From assembly GCA_017427775.1 (NCBI GenBank), contig JAFRSD010000017.1:1-64000 (forward strand): DNA of 64,000 bases. Direction: 5' to 3'. Below, piece by piece: positions 55,015 through 63,427 of this stretch. A program made the position numbers and the translations under genes. The DNA is from Lachnospiraceae bacterium (lineage in GTDB: Bacteria > Bacillota > Clostridia > Lachnospirales > Lachnospiraceae). Within the stretch, counting starts at the first letter, position 1; each line of letters opens with the position of its first letter. Under the pieces are notes generated by a model that saw only the letters and a program-made list of their open reading frames with translations, was not told where the DNA came from and ran no database searches.

Positions 55015-56037
55015 CTAAACCTTTACGCGTCCGGCCAGAATCTCACGGTAGTCCGCCAGATTCTTCCGAAGCAGTGTCGGGATATCCAGTTCATACGGGC
55101 AGCGTGTCTTACACATGCCGCAGTCGATACACTCGTCGATTCGTGCCATTTCGTTCTTCCAGTAATCAGTAAGCCATGCCTGCGACGGCGCGCGGCGGAT
55201 CATCTGCGACATCCGCGCGCACTGGTTGATAACGATCCCGACCGTGCACGGCGAGCAGTATCCGCAGCCGCGGCAGAACTCACCCATCAGTTCCTTCCGG
55301 TCGCGCTCCACAAACGAGCGGATCTCGTCCGTATAAGAAATCTCTTTTGTAAAGAAGCCGAGCCACTGCTCCAATTCCTCCATACGCTGAATACCCCAGA
55401 TCGGAAGCACCTCATACTGCGACATAAATCCCATGCAGGCTTCCGCGTTATTGAGCAGTCCGCCGGAAAGCCCCTTCATCGCGATATAGCCCATTCCGGC
55501 CGCCTCGCAGGACCTCACAAGCGCAATGTCCCGGTCGCTCGCAAGATAAGAGAACGGGAACTGCAGCGTCTCATAGAGCCCGCTTGCGACAATCTCTTCG
55601 GCTACGCCGATCTTATGGGCCGTAATGCCAATGTGACGGATCTTCCCCTGCTCCTTCGCTTTCACCATTGCCTCATACATGCCGGTCCCGTCGCCCGGTT
55701 TATAGCATTGCTTTACGCAATGGAACTGATAAATATCAACATAGTCGGTACGAAGCTTTTCAAGCGTCGTGTCGAGATCCTCCCAAAACTTTTCCGGTGT
55801 CGTCGCCATCGTTTTCGAGGAGATAAACACTTTGTCCCGCATGCCGTCAAATGCGACGCCGAGCTTCTCTTCACTGTCTGAATAAGCCCGCGCCGTATCA
55901 AAGAAAATCATCCCGCCGTCATACGCGGCGCGAAGGATACGGACAGCCTCCTCCATCGGCACACGCTGAATCGGCAACGCGCCGAAAGCATTCTGCGGAC
56001 TCTCAATTTGCGTCTTACCAAGCCGGATCGTCTTCAT
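55015..56037 (-). CDS. Aldo/keto reductase with C-terminal 4Fe-4S domain
   Basis: The first 255 residues are an aldo/keto reductase barrel (FFDTARAYSDSEEKLG with the catalytic Asp and Tyr, SSKT with Lys, YQFHCV with His). The last 85 carry Cys clusters CRGCGYCSPC and CIDCGMCKTRCP, a ferredoxin-type extension common in Clostridia. The enzyme may take electrons from ferredoxin as well as NAD(P)H. It starts (ATG 56037) ten bases after the DUF2809 gene stop with GAGGAGG between. Confidence 0.84.
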   Translation of the reverse strand: MKTIRLGKTQIESPQNAFGALPIQRVPMEEAVRILRAAYDGGMIFFDTARAYSDSEEKLGVAFDGMRDKVFISSKTMATTPEKFWEDLDTTLEKLRTDYVDIYQFHCVKQCYKPGDGTGMYEAMVKAKEQGKIRHIGITAHKIGVAEEIVASGLYETLQFPFSYLASDRDIALVRSCEAAGMGYIAMKGLSGGLLNNAEACMGFMSQYEVLPIWGIQRMEELEQWLGFFTKEISYTDEIRSFVERDRKELMGEFCRGCGYCSPCTVGIVINQCARMSQMIRRAPSQAWLTDYWKNEMARIDECIDCGMCKTRCPYELDIPTLLRKNLADYREILAGRVKV

Positions 56038-56049
56038 TCATCTTCCTCC

Positions 56050-56493
56050 TCACATCGTGTCTGTGCCTCTGCCTGTTTCAGCAGAATCTTTACAGAGTTC
56101 GTTATGCCGCGTGTGGCTTCTCTTTGCGCATAGCATTTCCCCTCCCGCAAGGAGCACACAACCGGCTGCATAGCAAAGGATATCCTTCCAGTCAAAGGTT
56201 CCGCCGATCAGGATCCTTAGAAACCGGTTATTCGAAATGCCGAGCACCTCCGTTATACGGAAATATTGCAGCGCTTCCACCATAACGGCAAATACGAACA
56301 CGCCCGCCGGCAGCAGCGGCCACCCCTCCGGATGTACCGTCCGCACAAGCGTATAAACGGCGATCACCACAAGAACATCGCCCAGATACGGGCGCACGAA
56401 ATCATCGTGCACATATTTCGCGATGATCACTTCTAATGCAATGAGCAGAACCGTGGCACACAGATACCACAGCCTCTTTCTCTGTTTCTTCAT
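56050..56493 (-). CDS. DUF2809 membrane protein
   Basis: The 147-residue protein has four helices and the DUF2809 pattern (VHDDFVRPYLGDVLVV, VFAVMVEALQYFRI, GTFDWKDILCYAAG). Function unknown. ATG 56493 after GGAGGGG. First gene of the operon read to 53839; promoter and a leader hairpin lie upstream. Confidence 0.75.
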   Translation of the reverse strand: MKKQRKRLWYLCATVLLIALEVIIAKYVHDDFVRPYLGDVLVVIAVYTLVRTVHPEGWPLLPAGVFVFAVMVEALQYFRITEVLGISNNRFLRILIGGTFDWKDILCYAAGCVLLAGGEMLCAKRSHTRHNELCKDSAETGRGTDTM

Positions 56494-56507
56494 TTCCCCT
56501 CCGCCGT

Positions 56508-56528
56508 CAATCCGGCACTACCGGATTG
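56508..56528 (-). promoter_or_regulatory. Leader hairpin before the DUF2809 gene
   Basis: CAATCCGG (56508-56515) and CCGGATTG (56521-56528) pair perfectly around five bases, between the promoter and the ribosome binding site. No T-run, so not a terminator. Confidence 0.4.
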
Positions 56529-56538
56529 TTCTGATTCC

Positions 56539-56566
56539 AGTATATCAGACCGCACGAAAAAGGCAA
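56539..56566 (-). promoter_or_regulatory. Promoter of the DUF2809 operon
   Basis: On the minus strand TTGCCT (56561-56566) and TATACT (56539-56544), 16 bases apart. Confidence 0.55.
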
Positions 56567-56607
56567 TGTACAATCTCCGCAATCATCGCGATGTGCTTTC
56601 CGATGGT

Positions 56608-57498
56608 TTATTGATATGCTTCCAGGCGCTTCAGGCATTTCTTCGCTGAATCACCGCCGAATGCCCGCAGTTTCAAAGAGAAATCCCCGGCGAAATATGC
56701 CGTCAGTATCTTTCTCTGCTCTTCCGTAAGCGCAGCAAATGCCATCACGTCCTCGCAAACCTTCGCAGCCAGTTCCGTCTTCTTCTCCGTGCAAAGTTCC
56801 GGTCTGCAGAACCATATTTCTTTCGAAATCTTGTTTAAGAGAAAGCGCCCCAATTCCGTAATATTCCCTGCAAGCGCGGCCGCAAATTCCGGCGTGTCTT
56901 TCGAAAACAGCTGCTCGCTCTTCTGGCCGGCGGTCTGGTACCAGTCCGGCAGCTCCTTTCGGTATAACGAAAGTGCCTCTTCGGTCTTTCCCGAAGCATG
57001 AAGCAGCTTCCCCTTCATGACATAGGCATCCCTTCTCAAAAACGCGTCGGTGCAGCCATCCAGTATCCGGTCGCAAAGGGTCTCCAGTTCGTCGGCGTGC
57101 TCCGCCAGTACGGCCGGGTCATTGTCCGCGTATCCGCCGGCCAGATCCCACATGTAACAGCTCATCACACGGTAATCGTTCGGATACCGCATATAAGCAT
57201 CAGCCGAAAGCGGCAGCAGATCATCAAAACGGTTCTCCTCAGCCGCCCGCGCATGCGCATTCAGAAACTCCTGAATCTCCAGTTCCACTGCACAGGCATC
57301 GTAACTCATCAGTTCATCAATCGTAACCTGAAAATAATAAGCAAGCTTCGGAAGCAGCGCGATGTCCGGCATCGTCTCGCCGCGTTCCCATTTGCTGACG
57401 GCAACCGAAGAAACATTAAGTGCCTCCGCAAGTTGCTCCTGCGTAACCTTCCTTTGCATACGCAAACGTTTGATATTGTCTCCTATTCGAATTGTCAT
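56608..57498 (-). CDS. XRE-type regulator with helical C-terminal domain
   Basis: Residues 1-60 are a Cro/CI helix-turn-helix (LRMQRKVTQEQLAEALNVSSVAVSKWERGE). The remaining 235 residues are helical with tetratricopeptide-like spacing, a common signal-sensing layout in Firmicutes. ATG 57498 is used, three codons into the longest frame. A cluster of three TTAACC/GGTTAA half sites (57590-57614) upstream is a candidate autoregulatory operator. Confidence 0.8.
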   Translation of the reverse strand: MTIRIGDNIKRLRMQRKVTQEQLAEALNVSSVAVSKWERGETMPDIALLPKLAYYFQVTIDELMSYDACAVELEIQEFLNAHARAAEENRFDDLLPLSADAYMRYPNDYRVMSCYMWDLAGGYADNDPAVLAEHADELETLCDRILDGCTDAFLRRDAYVMKGKLLHASGKTEEALSLYRKELPDWYQTAGQKSEQLFSKDTPEFAAALAGNITELGRFLLNKISKEIWFCRPELCTEKKTELAAKVCEDVMAFAALTEEQRKILTAYFAGDFSLKLRAFGGDSAKKCLKRLEAYQ

Positions 57499-57589
57499 AA
57501 GTATCATCCTTTCGTGTTTTATTACGATATCGCAATTTCAGTATAACCGATGGCTGCGTTGTTTCCAGATAATGAACGGTGAATGCAAG

Positions 57590-57614
57590 TTAACCATTGG
57601 TTAATATTTTAACC
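57590..57614. promoter_or_regulatory. TTAACC triple half-site, likely XRE operator
   Basis: TTAACC (57590-57595), GGTTAA (57599-57604) and TTAACC (57609-57614): the middle half pairs with either neighbour (spacers of three and four bases). It lies 90 bases upstream of the XRE gene. Confidence 0.45.
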
Positions 57615-57654
57615 AGCAATTCTTCGCCCGTCAATCAGCCGGAGCCGTCATTCC

Positions 57655-57683
57655 ATCAAAAAAGCCCGCATTTCGCGGGCTTT
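57655..57683 (-). terminator. Terminator after the metallophosphoesterase gene
   Basis: AAAGCCCGC (57661-57669) and GCGGGCTTT (57675-57683) pair perfectly around five bases; on the minus strand TTTTTTGATGG follows. It separates the ABC/phosphoesterase unit from the XRE gene. Confidence 0.85.
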
Positions 57684-57744
57684 CCAAGGTATTATTCTTT
57701 CGTTTGCAGTGATATCAAATCCATCCATTGGATGCTGCCGATAC

Positions 57745-58851
57745 CTATTTCACATTTCCGACCAGGTCAATGATCACATATTCCGACTTCGTTCCGGTCT
57801 TGAAATCAAGTGCCCAGCAGGAGATTCCGGATGTTACGAGAAATGTAGTGCTGTCCCGCTTCTCCATTCCGTAGGAGCGGTCGTCCGCGCCGCTAATACG
57901 TCCGATCAATCCGATCGGTATCATCTGTCCGCCGTGCGTATGTCCCGAAAGGACAAGGTCCGGCCCTGCTTCCGCCTCAGCCTTATAATCATTGGGCTGG
58001 TGGTCGAGTACGATTGTGTACAGTTTCGGATCAATGCCCTCCATCAGCTCCGCCATGCTCTTCCGTCCGCGGTCGCTCCGGTCCTTCCTGCCGATCAGGC
58101 ATACGCCCTCGGTCAGGATGACAGTTTCATCTTCGAGAATTACCACGCCGTTTTTGCGAAGGTTCTCCGCAAGTTCGTCCGCGGTAAAACTGCGGCTGTT
58201 GTAGTATCCTTTGTCGTGATTGCCGTACACGAAATAAACACCGTACTTCGCCTTAAATTCACCAAGCGCCTGTCCCGCGCGGAGCATATCCTCCTTCGTC
58301 GAACTGTCATCCACATAGTCGCCGACGATCACAAGGACGTCCGGCTTCATCTTCTCTATTTCTGCAAGATGCTTTGCAAAGCCCTCTCCGTCAAATGTGC
58401 TTCCGATATGGCAGTCCGCGATCAAAGCAACACGGATCTTCTGCGTTCCGAGATCCTTCGCCGTCGTGATCGTGTATTCCTTTCGGAACACCTGATGGGC
58501 GCAGAAATAGCCGATGACGAAATAGATGACGCACGCGCCGACTGCAATCCAGGCAGCAACATACGGCTCTGTTTTCTTCTTTTCTTTGCCGCGCTTCGTA
58601 AAAAGCATTGTCAACAGGTCCGCCACAATCCAGAATACGGTCAGGTGGATCAGTATGATCACCGAATTCACGAAATCAAAGACCGCGAATCCTGCAAATA
58701 GGATAAGCGGGATCAACCGTACCAACCATCTGCCGAACGCATTCTTCGCGGCGAGCTTTCCGAGCAGCGGAAAATGCGACATCCTGCTTCCGAGATAGAT
58801 CAGGCTGCCGATCATAAGGATGCATACTGCGATTAAAACAATCGTCCACAT
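57745..58851 (-). CDS. Membrane-anchored metallophosphoesterase (YkuE-like)
   Basis: The 368-residue protein has four N-terminal helices (to about residue 125) and a calcineurin-like domain: LIADCHIGS, VGDYVDDSS, YGNHDKGYY, LDHQPNDY, LSGHTHGGQMIP, the full two-metal set. Relatives act on lipids or nucleotides near the membrane; substrate unknown. ATG 58851 after GGAGGG. It is 51 bases downstream of the ABC transporter gene and ends before a strong terminator. Confidence 0.82.
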   Translation of the reverse strand: MWTIVLIAVCILMIGSLIYLGSRMSHFPLLGKLAAKNAFGRWLVRLIPLILFAGFAVFDFVNSVIILIHLTVFWIVADLLTMLFTKRGKEKKKTEPYVAAWIAVGACVIYFVIGYFCAHQVFRKEYTITTAKDLGTQKIRVALIADCHIGSTFDGEGFAKHLAEIEKMKPDVLVIVGDYVDDSSTKEDMLRAGQALGEFKAKYGVYFVYGNHDKGYYNSRSFTADELAENLRKNGVVILEDETVILTEGVCLIGRKDRSDRGRKSMAELMEGIDPKLYTIVLDHQPNDYKAEAEAGPDLVLSGHTHGGQMIPIGLIGRISGADDRSYGMEKRDSTTFLVTSGISCWALDFKTGTKSEYVIIDLVGNVK

Positions 58852-58902
58852 ACGGTATCCCTCCTGCAAACCGGCCGCCCGAAGGCGTCCGATGAAATCT
58901 TG

Positions 58903-60816
58903 TTATAATACAATCTCTCCGATACCGGCGGATGCTTTCTCTGCCGGCGTTTCGGCTGCCGCTTCTGCGGCTTCGAGTTTCTCGATATTGCCGAGCGGAC
59001 GGTTAAACTGCGTGTTATACAGCTCGGTGTATACACCGCCGAGTTTGACGAGATCGCTGTGCTGGCCGCGCTCCACGATTGCTCCGTCCTTCACGACGAG
59101 AATCTCGTCGGCCGCAAGGATCGTCGACAGACGGTGCGCGATCAGAATGCTTGTGCGCTCCTCGATGATCGGATCAATGGCTTCCTGAATCTTGCTTTCG
59201 GAAATGGAATCAAGCGCCGATGTTGCTTCGTCGAAGATCAGCAGCGCCGGATTCTTTAGCAATACTCTCGCAATCGAGATACGCTGTTTCTCACCGCCCG
59301 AAAGCTTCAGTCCGCGGTTTCCGACCATCGTGTCAAGCCCCGCTTCCTGGGAAGAAATGAAATCATAAATATTGGCCTTCTTGCAGGCTTCGATCATCTC
59401 TTCTTCGGTTGCGTCTTCCTTTGCGTAAAGGAGGTTCTCGCGAATTGTCCCGTTGAAGAGATACGTTTCCTGGGAAACCACGCCGACGTTCTTCCGTAAG
59501 AACGCAAGGTCAAGTTTTCTTACATCGATGCCGCCGAACCGTACCGCGCCGCTCTGGACATCATAGAGACGCGGGATCAGATTGATGATCGTACTCTTAC
59601 CCGAACCCGATGGCCCGACGATCGCAATGCTGTGCCCGCTCTCCAGCCGGAAGGAAACATCTTTGAGGATCTGTCTCTCCGGGTCATACGAGAAATCAAC
59701 ATGCGAAAATTCCACTTCGCCGTTCGTAGATTCGGGAGTGACCGCATCGGGCGCATTTTCAATCTCGACAGGCATATCAAAGTATTCGAAGATACGGGTG
59801 AAAAGCGCCATCGAACGCATCCAGTCAACCTGAATATTCAGCAGGTTATTCACCGGCATATAGGTACGTCCGAGCAGTCCTACGAGTACGGTGATGTCAC
59901 CGGGGGAGATGTTCTTATTGTAATCAATGATCAGGATACCGCCGACCAGATACAGAAGCATCGGGCCGATGTTCGTAACGGTATTCAGCACCACGAAGAA
60001 CCAGCGGCCTGCCATACGCTCACGGATGTTGAGACGGATCATGCGGCCGTTCGCGTCCCTGTAGCGGCCGTATTCCTGCTTTTCCTTACCAAACAGCTTT
60101 ACTAGCAGCTGACCGCTTACCGACATCGTTTCGTTCAGGATGCCGTTGATCTCATCGTTGCATTCCTGCGCTTCTCCGGTCAGCTTCCAACGCGTCTTAC
60201 CTGCTTTTCTTGTGGGAATCACGAACAGCGGAATGATGCAGACGCCAAGCAAAGCAAGCATCCAGTTCATCCGGAACATCATGATAAGCGCGACCACAAG
60301 CGTGATGGAATTTGAAAGAATATTACGGAAGGTATTTGTGATAACGGATTCGACACCCGAAATATCACTCGTCATACGGGTGATGATATCGCCCTGGTTG
60401 TTCGATGTGAAGAACCGCTGCGACATCTTCTGCAGATGCTGGAACATCTGATTACGCATATCGTACGTGATGTGCTGCGCGATCCACGCATTCAGATATG
60501 CTTCCAGCACGCCGATCAGGTTTGACGCAAGCGTCAATCCGAAGGACGCGATGATCAGAATGATCAGCATCTTTTTATTCCGGCCGATGATACCTTCATC
60601 GAGAATCTTACCGGTCAGTACCGACGGGTACAACGACATAACCGAGGAAACCGCAATGCATATCAAGACAAACGCAAACTGTTTCCAGTACGGTGTGAGA
60701 TACGAAAACACTCTTTTTAACAGTGCCTTCGTAATCTTAGGCTGGTTCGCTTTCTCCTCCTCCGTCATAAAGCCCCTTGCAAAAGGGCCTCCCATACGTC
60801 CGCCTCCGCCTGCCAT
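58903..60816 (-). CDS. ABC transporter, fused permease and ATPase (exporter type)
   Basis: The 637-residue half-transporter has a six-helix permease (about 40-330) and an ATPase with Walker A GPSGSGKST, signature LSGGEKQR, Walker B LLIFDEATSALD and the H-loop AHRLST. A Gly-rich start (MAGGGGRMGG) and this domain order fit multidrug/lipid-type exporters that work as homodimers or with a partner. No partner gene is next to it, so a homodimer is likely. The substrate cannot be told. Confidence 0.88.
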   Translation of the reverse strand: MAGGGGRMGGPFARGFMTEEEKANQPKITKALLKRVFSYLTPYWKQFAFVLICIAVSSVMSLYPSVLTGKILDEGIIGRNKKMLIILIIASFGLTLASNLIGVLEAYLNAWIAQHITYDMRNQMFQHLQKMSQRFFTSNNQGDIITRMTSDISGVESVITNTFRNILSNSITLVVALIMMFRMNWMLALLGVCIIPLFVIPTRKAGKTRWKLTGEAQECNDEINGILNETMSVSGQLLVKLFGKEKQEYGRYRDANGRMIRLNIRERMAGRWFFVVLNTVTNIGPMLLYLVGGILIIDYNKNISPGDITVLVGLLGRTYMPVNNLLNIQVDWMRSMALFTRIFEYFDMPVEIENAPDAVTPESTNGEVEFSHVDFSYDPERQILKDVSFRLESGHSIAIVGPSGSGKSTIINLIPRLYDVQSGAVRFGGIDVRKLDLAFLRKNVGVVSQETYLFNGTIRENLLYAKEDATEEEMIEACKKANIYDFISSQEAGLDTMVGNRGLKLSGGEKQRISIARVLLKNPALLIFDEATSALDSISESKIQEAIDPIIEERTSILIAHRLSTILAADEILVVKDGAIVERGQHSDLVKLGGVYTELYNTQFNRPLGNIEKLEAAEAAAETPAEKASAGIGEIVL

Positions 60817-60940
60817 AGGCCTTGTCTCCTTTCTACATCAGTAGAATTATTATTTCTCCGCTGTTCCTCATCCTTAAAGCAGCGGCTTTTTCAGTGGAAA
60901 ATGCTACTTTTCCGCCCATTTTCCGGTCTTTTACGGGCGT

Positions 60941-61867
60941 TTACGGAAGGAATTTCCCTGCCGCGAGATACAACTCGTACCAGTCATGATGCGACAGCTT
61001 CACATCGGAAGCGGCGCATGCGTCTTTAATGTGTTCCGGGTTCATCGAGCCGATGATGGCCTGCATCTTCGCCGGGTGGCGAAGGATCCACGCGATGGCA
61101 ACCGCGGCCTTGGACACACCCTCGCGGTCCGCGATCTTCTGCAGCGCTTCGTTCAGCTTCGGGAACTTCGGATTGTCGATGAACGAACCTCCGAACATTC
61201 CGTACTGAAGCGGCGACCATGCCTGGATCGTAATGTCCTTTAAGCGGCAATAGTCGAGCGCGTTGCCGTCACGGTTAACCGAAAACTCGGTTGTCTTATT
61301 GTTCATGTAAAGCGCCTGGTCGATCAGCTGCGACTGCTCTAAAGAAAGCTGCACCTGGTTGATGACCAGCGGCTGCTTCACATATTTCTTCAAAAGTTCG
61401 ATCTGCATCGGCACAAGGTTGCTGACACCGAAGTGACGCACCTTGCCGGTCTTTTCGAGTTCGTCAAATGCCTCCGCCACCTCTTCCGGATCGAACAGCA
61501 CGTCCGGGCGGTGAAGTAACAGCGTATCGAGATAATCCGTCTTCAGGCGGGCAAGAATTCCGTCTACGCTCACTAAGATATTCTCCTTAGACCAGTCAAA
61601 TTCGTTGCGGTCAAAACACAGTCCGCATTTGCTCTGAATATAGATATCCTCACGGCGGATTCCCGTCATCGGAAACGCCTCGCTGAAACGCGTCTCGGCC
61701 GCGCCCGCTCCGTAGCAGGTTGCATGGTCGAAGAAATTCACGCCGCAGTCATAAGCCGTGCGGATCACCTTTGCCGCGTCCTCCGGGCTGAGCCCCGGCA
61801 TGCGCATGCATCCCTGAATGATCGCAGAAGCTTTCTGCGGTCCGTTAACGATATCGACAGTCTTCAT
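60941..61867 (-). CDS. Aldo/keto reductase
   Basis: The 308-residue barrel enzyme has FFDHATCYGAGAAE, where the catalytic Asp and Tyr lie, QSKCG (Lys position), LLLHRPD (His) and GSMNPEHI near the cofactor phosphate site. It resembles the YdhF-like oxidoreductases that use NADPH. Unlike the gene at 55015 it has no Fe-S extension. ATG 61867, GGAGGGG upstream. A possible promoter (TTGCTT-17-TATAGG) lies just before. Confidence 0.85.
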   Translation of the reverse strand: MKTVDIVNGPQKASAIIQGCMRMPGLSPEDAAKVIRTAYDCGVNFFDHATCYGAGAAETRFSEAFPMTGIRREDIYIQSKCGLCFDRNEFDWSKENILVSVDGILARLKTDYLDTLLLHRPDVLFDPEEVAEAFDELEKTGKVRHFGVSNLVPMQIELLKKYVKQPLVINQVQLSLEQSQLIDQALYMNNKTTEFSVNRDGNALDYCRLKDITIQAWSPLQYGMFGGSFIDNPKFPKLNEALQKIADREGVSKAAVAIAWILRHPAKMQAIIGSMNPEHIKDACAASDVKLSHHDWYELYLAAGKFLP

Positions 61868-61986
61868 CTTATTACCCCTCCGGCAGTTTATCAGGATCTT
61901 AACCCTATACCGTCAGTTTACGGGGAAAGCAAGGCGTAAGACAATAGAATATCGTATACAAAGATTGTATAATTTTCTCATTCGTT

Positions 61987-62562
61987 TTACTGCTCCGCCT
62001 CGTCCTCTTCCTCGGTTTCCTCATCACGGAAGCGGTAGCGGTTTCTGCGGAGCGATCCGAGGATGATCAGCAGAACGAGGATCATTCCCGCGCCGAGATA
62101 CAGCCATTCCCGCGCAACGCCCGGAATCAGTCCGCTTAGCGAAAAGAATCCCTTCCGCTCCGCAAGATAGCAGCCGATCACGGTAAGAAGCAGAAGCACC
62201 GCGATCAAATCAACAAAACCGAACATCGTCCGTGACGGATCGACATCCGAAACCAGTTCCACATCAAGCGTTTCCGCCAGTTCATACGCGCCCTTCGTAA
62301 AGCTCGCGTTCGTGATCACCATCGCCCGGTCGCACCCGTAAAAGGTCGCACCGGCATATACCTCCTGGACGGCTTTGTTGCCGACCGGAGTGGCATAGTA
62401 TTTGCACTGCACGGCGTAAGTCTTGCGACGCTTCTTCGCAAGGATATCGACGCCCTGGTCTCGGCTCGCCTTCGTCACGCGCACTTTCCGAAAGCCTTTC
62501 CGCCGCAAATATTCCGCGCACACTTTCTCATATTCATATCCGTCTATAGCTTTCCGGCTCAT
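61987..62562 (-). CDS. Mrr-like restriction endonuclease domain protein with membrane helices
   Basis: Residues 1-110 form an Mrr-type PD-(D/E)xK domain: GYEYEKVCAEYLRRKGF, then SRDQGVDILA (Asp) and YAVQCKYY (Gln-x-Lys). Two membrane helices follow (LIAVLLLLTVIGCYL, WLYLGAGMILVLLIILG) and an acidic tail. Mrr-like enzymes cut modified or foreign DNA; the membrane anchor is unusual for restriction but common in this DUF2034-like group. No methylase or specificity gene is nearby. ATG 62562 after AAGGGGG. Confidence 0.78.
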   Translation of the reverse strand: MSRKAIDGYEYEKVCAEYLRRKGFRKVRVTKASRDQGVDILAKKRRKTYAVQCKYYATPVGNKAVQEVYAGATFYGCDRAMVITNASFTKGAYELAETLDVELVSDVDPSRTMFGFVDLIAVLLLLTVIGCYLAERKGFFSLSGLIPGVAREWLYLGAGMILVLLIILGSLRRNRYRFRDEETEEEDEAEQ

Positions 62563-62590
62563 ACATCGCGGCCCCCTTACCGCTCCCAGT

Positions 62591-62619
62591 ATTATACCAT
62601 ACCGCCTATGCAGGCGCAA
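62591..62619 (-). promoter_or_regulatory. Promoter of the Mrr-like gene
   Basis: On the minus strand TTGCGC (62614-62619) and TATAAT (62591-62596), 17 bases apart, with TG one base before the -10. Confidence 0.7.
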
Positions 62620-62627
62620 TTCCCATG

Positions 62628-62656
62628 TGGAATCCCTCGGGAAAATGTGTTATAAT
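62628..62656 (+). promoter_or_regulatory. Promoter of the TlpA-like gene
   Basis: TATAAT (62651-62656) with a weak TGGAAT (62628-62633) 17 bases upstream. It diverges from the Mrr promoter; their -35 boxes are nine bases apart. Confidence 0.55.
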
Positions 62657-62717
62657 GTGCCTCGGTAACGGCAGGAATTACATCTGCCGTTCAATCCGGC
62701 TCTGCCGGGGAAAGGAT

Positions 62718-62765
62718 ATGCCGGCTTCCGGGACCGGCCTCGAAAAACATGAAAAAACGAATTAA
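62718..62765 (+). CDS. Short leader ORF overlapping the TlpA-like gene start
   Basis: ATG 62718 has AAAGGA two bases upstream and reads 15 codons (MPASGTGLEKHEKTN) to TAA at 62763-62765, overlapping the TlpA-like start (62749) in another frame. The TlpA-like start itself has no clear ribosome binding site, so its translation may depend on ribosomes ending the leader. A very short spacing is a weakness of this call. Confidence 0.35.
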   Translation: MPASGTGLEKHEKTN

Positions 62766-63375
62766 CGGACTTCGTCCGATGACTGGATTACTTCTTGTAT
62801 TCATACTCTGCGCAGCCGTCTTCACAAGTTGCGGGACGCCCGCCGGGAATGACATAACCAAGGCTCCCACGAGCGAGGTCTCCGAGCCGACCGAAAAGCC
62901 TGAGAAGTTTCCCAACCGCCCGAATGCTGACAGGAATACAGGCAAGAAGAAGGAACTGGCGGAAGGGGATGTTGCTCCCGAATTCAGCGTTATCCTTCTT
63001 GACGGAACAACGTTCCGTATGTCAGACCATGACGAGGGAACGGTTCTTCTCAATTTCTGGGCGACCTGGTGCGGCCCCTGCGTTAAGGAAATGCCCGATC
63101 TTCAGAAACTCGCGAATGACGGTATCGAAGGCTTCACCGTCTGCTGCTTAAGCGTAAGCGATCCCATCACCGACGTGAAGCAGTTCTGCTCACAGAGTTC
63201 GTACAGCGAGTCCCTTTTCTCTACCGCAGCCGGAACCTCCATCGGGGACTACTATCCGAGCGACTACATTCCGTACACGCTTCTCATAAAAGACGGCGTC
63301 ATCAAGAAGATTTATGTCGGTTCCCGCACCTATCAGGACTACCGTAAAGATGTGGATTCCGTATTGGGAAAATGA
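62749..63375 (+). CDS. TlpA/ResA-like thiol-disulfide lipoprotein
   Basis: The 208-residue protein has a lipoprotein signal (LLLVFILCAAVFTSC, Cys about residue 28), a polar linker, and a thioredoxin fold with WATWCGPCVKEMP (active site CGPC) and the cis-Pro loop DYIPYTLLI. It reduces disulfides on the outer side of the membrane. The 4Fe-4S membrane protein follows after 52 bases, perhaps supplying the electrons. Confidence 0.85.
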   Translation: MKKRINGLRPMTGLLLVFILCAAVFTSCGTPAGNDITKAPTSEVSEPTEKPEKFPNRPNADRNTGKKKELAEGDVAPEFSVILLDGTTFRMSDHDEGTVLLNFWATWCGPCVKEMPDLQKLANDGIEGFTVCCLSVSDPITDVKQFCSQSSYSESLFSTAAGTSIGDYYPSDYIPYTLLIKDGVIKKIYVGSRTYQDYRKDVDSVLGK

Positions 63376-63427
63376 TTCTCCTCCCGCGGTATTCATACTG
63401 CCGCAGCACATCCGAAAGGACGATCTC

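Noticed and set aside
60896-60924. GGAAAATG/CATTTTCC inverted repeat upstream of the ABC gene, similar to the palindrome at 7826
   Set aside because: Only 8-bp arms shared, with unlike spacing; too little to claim a common site.
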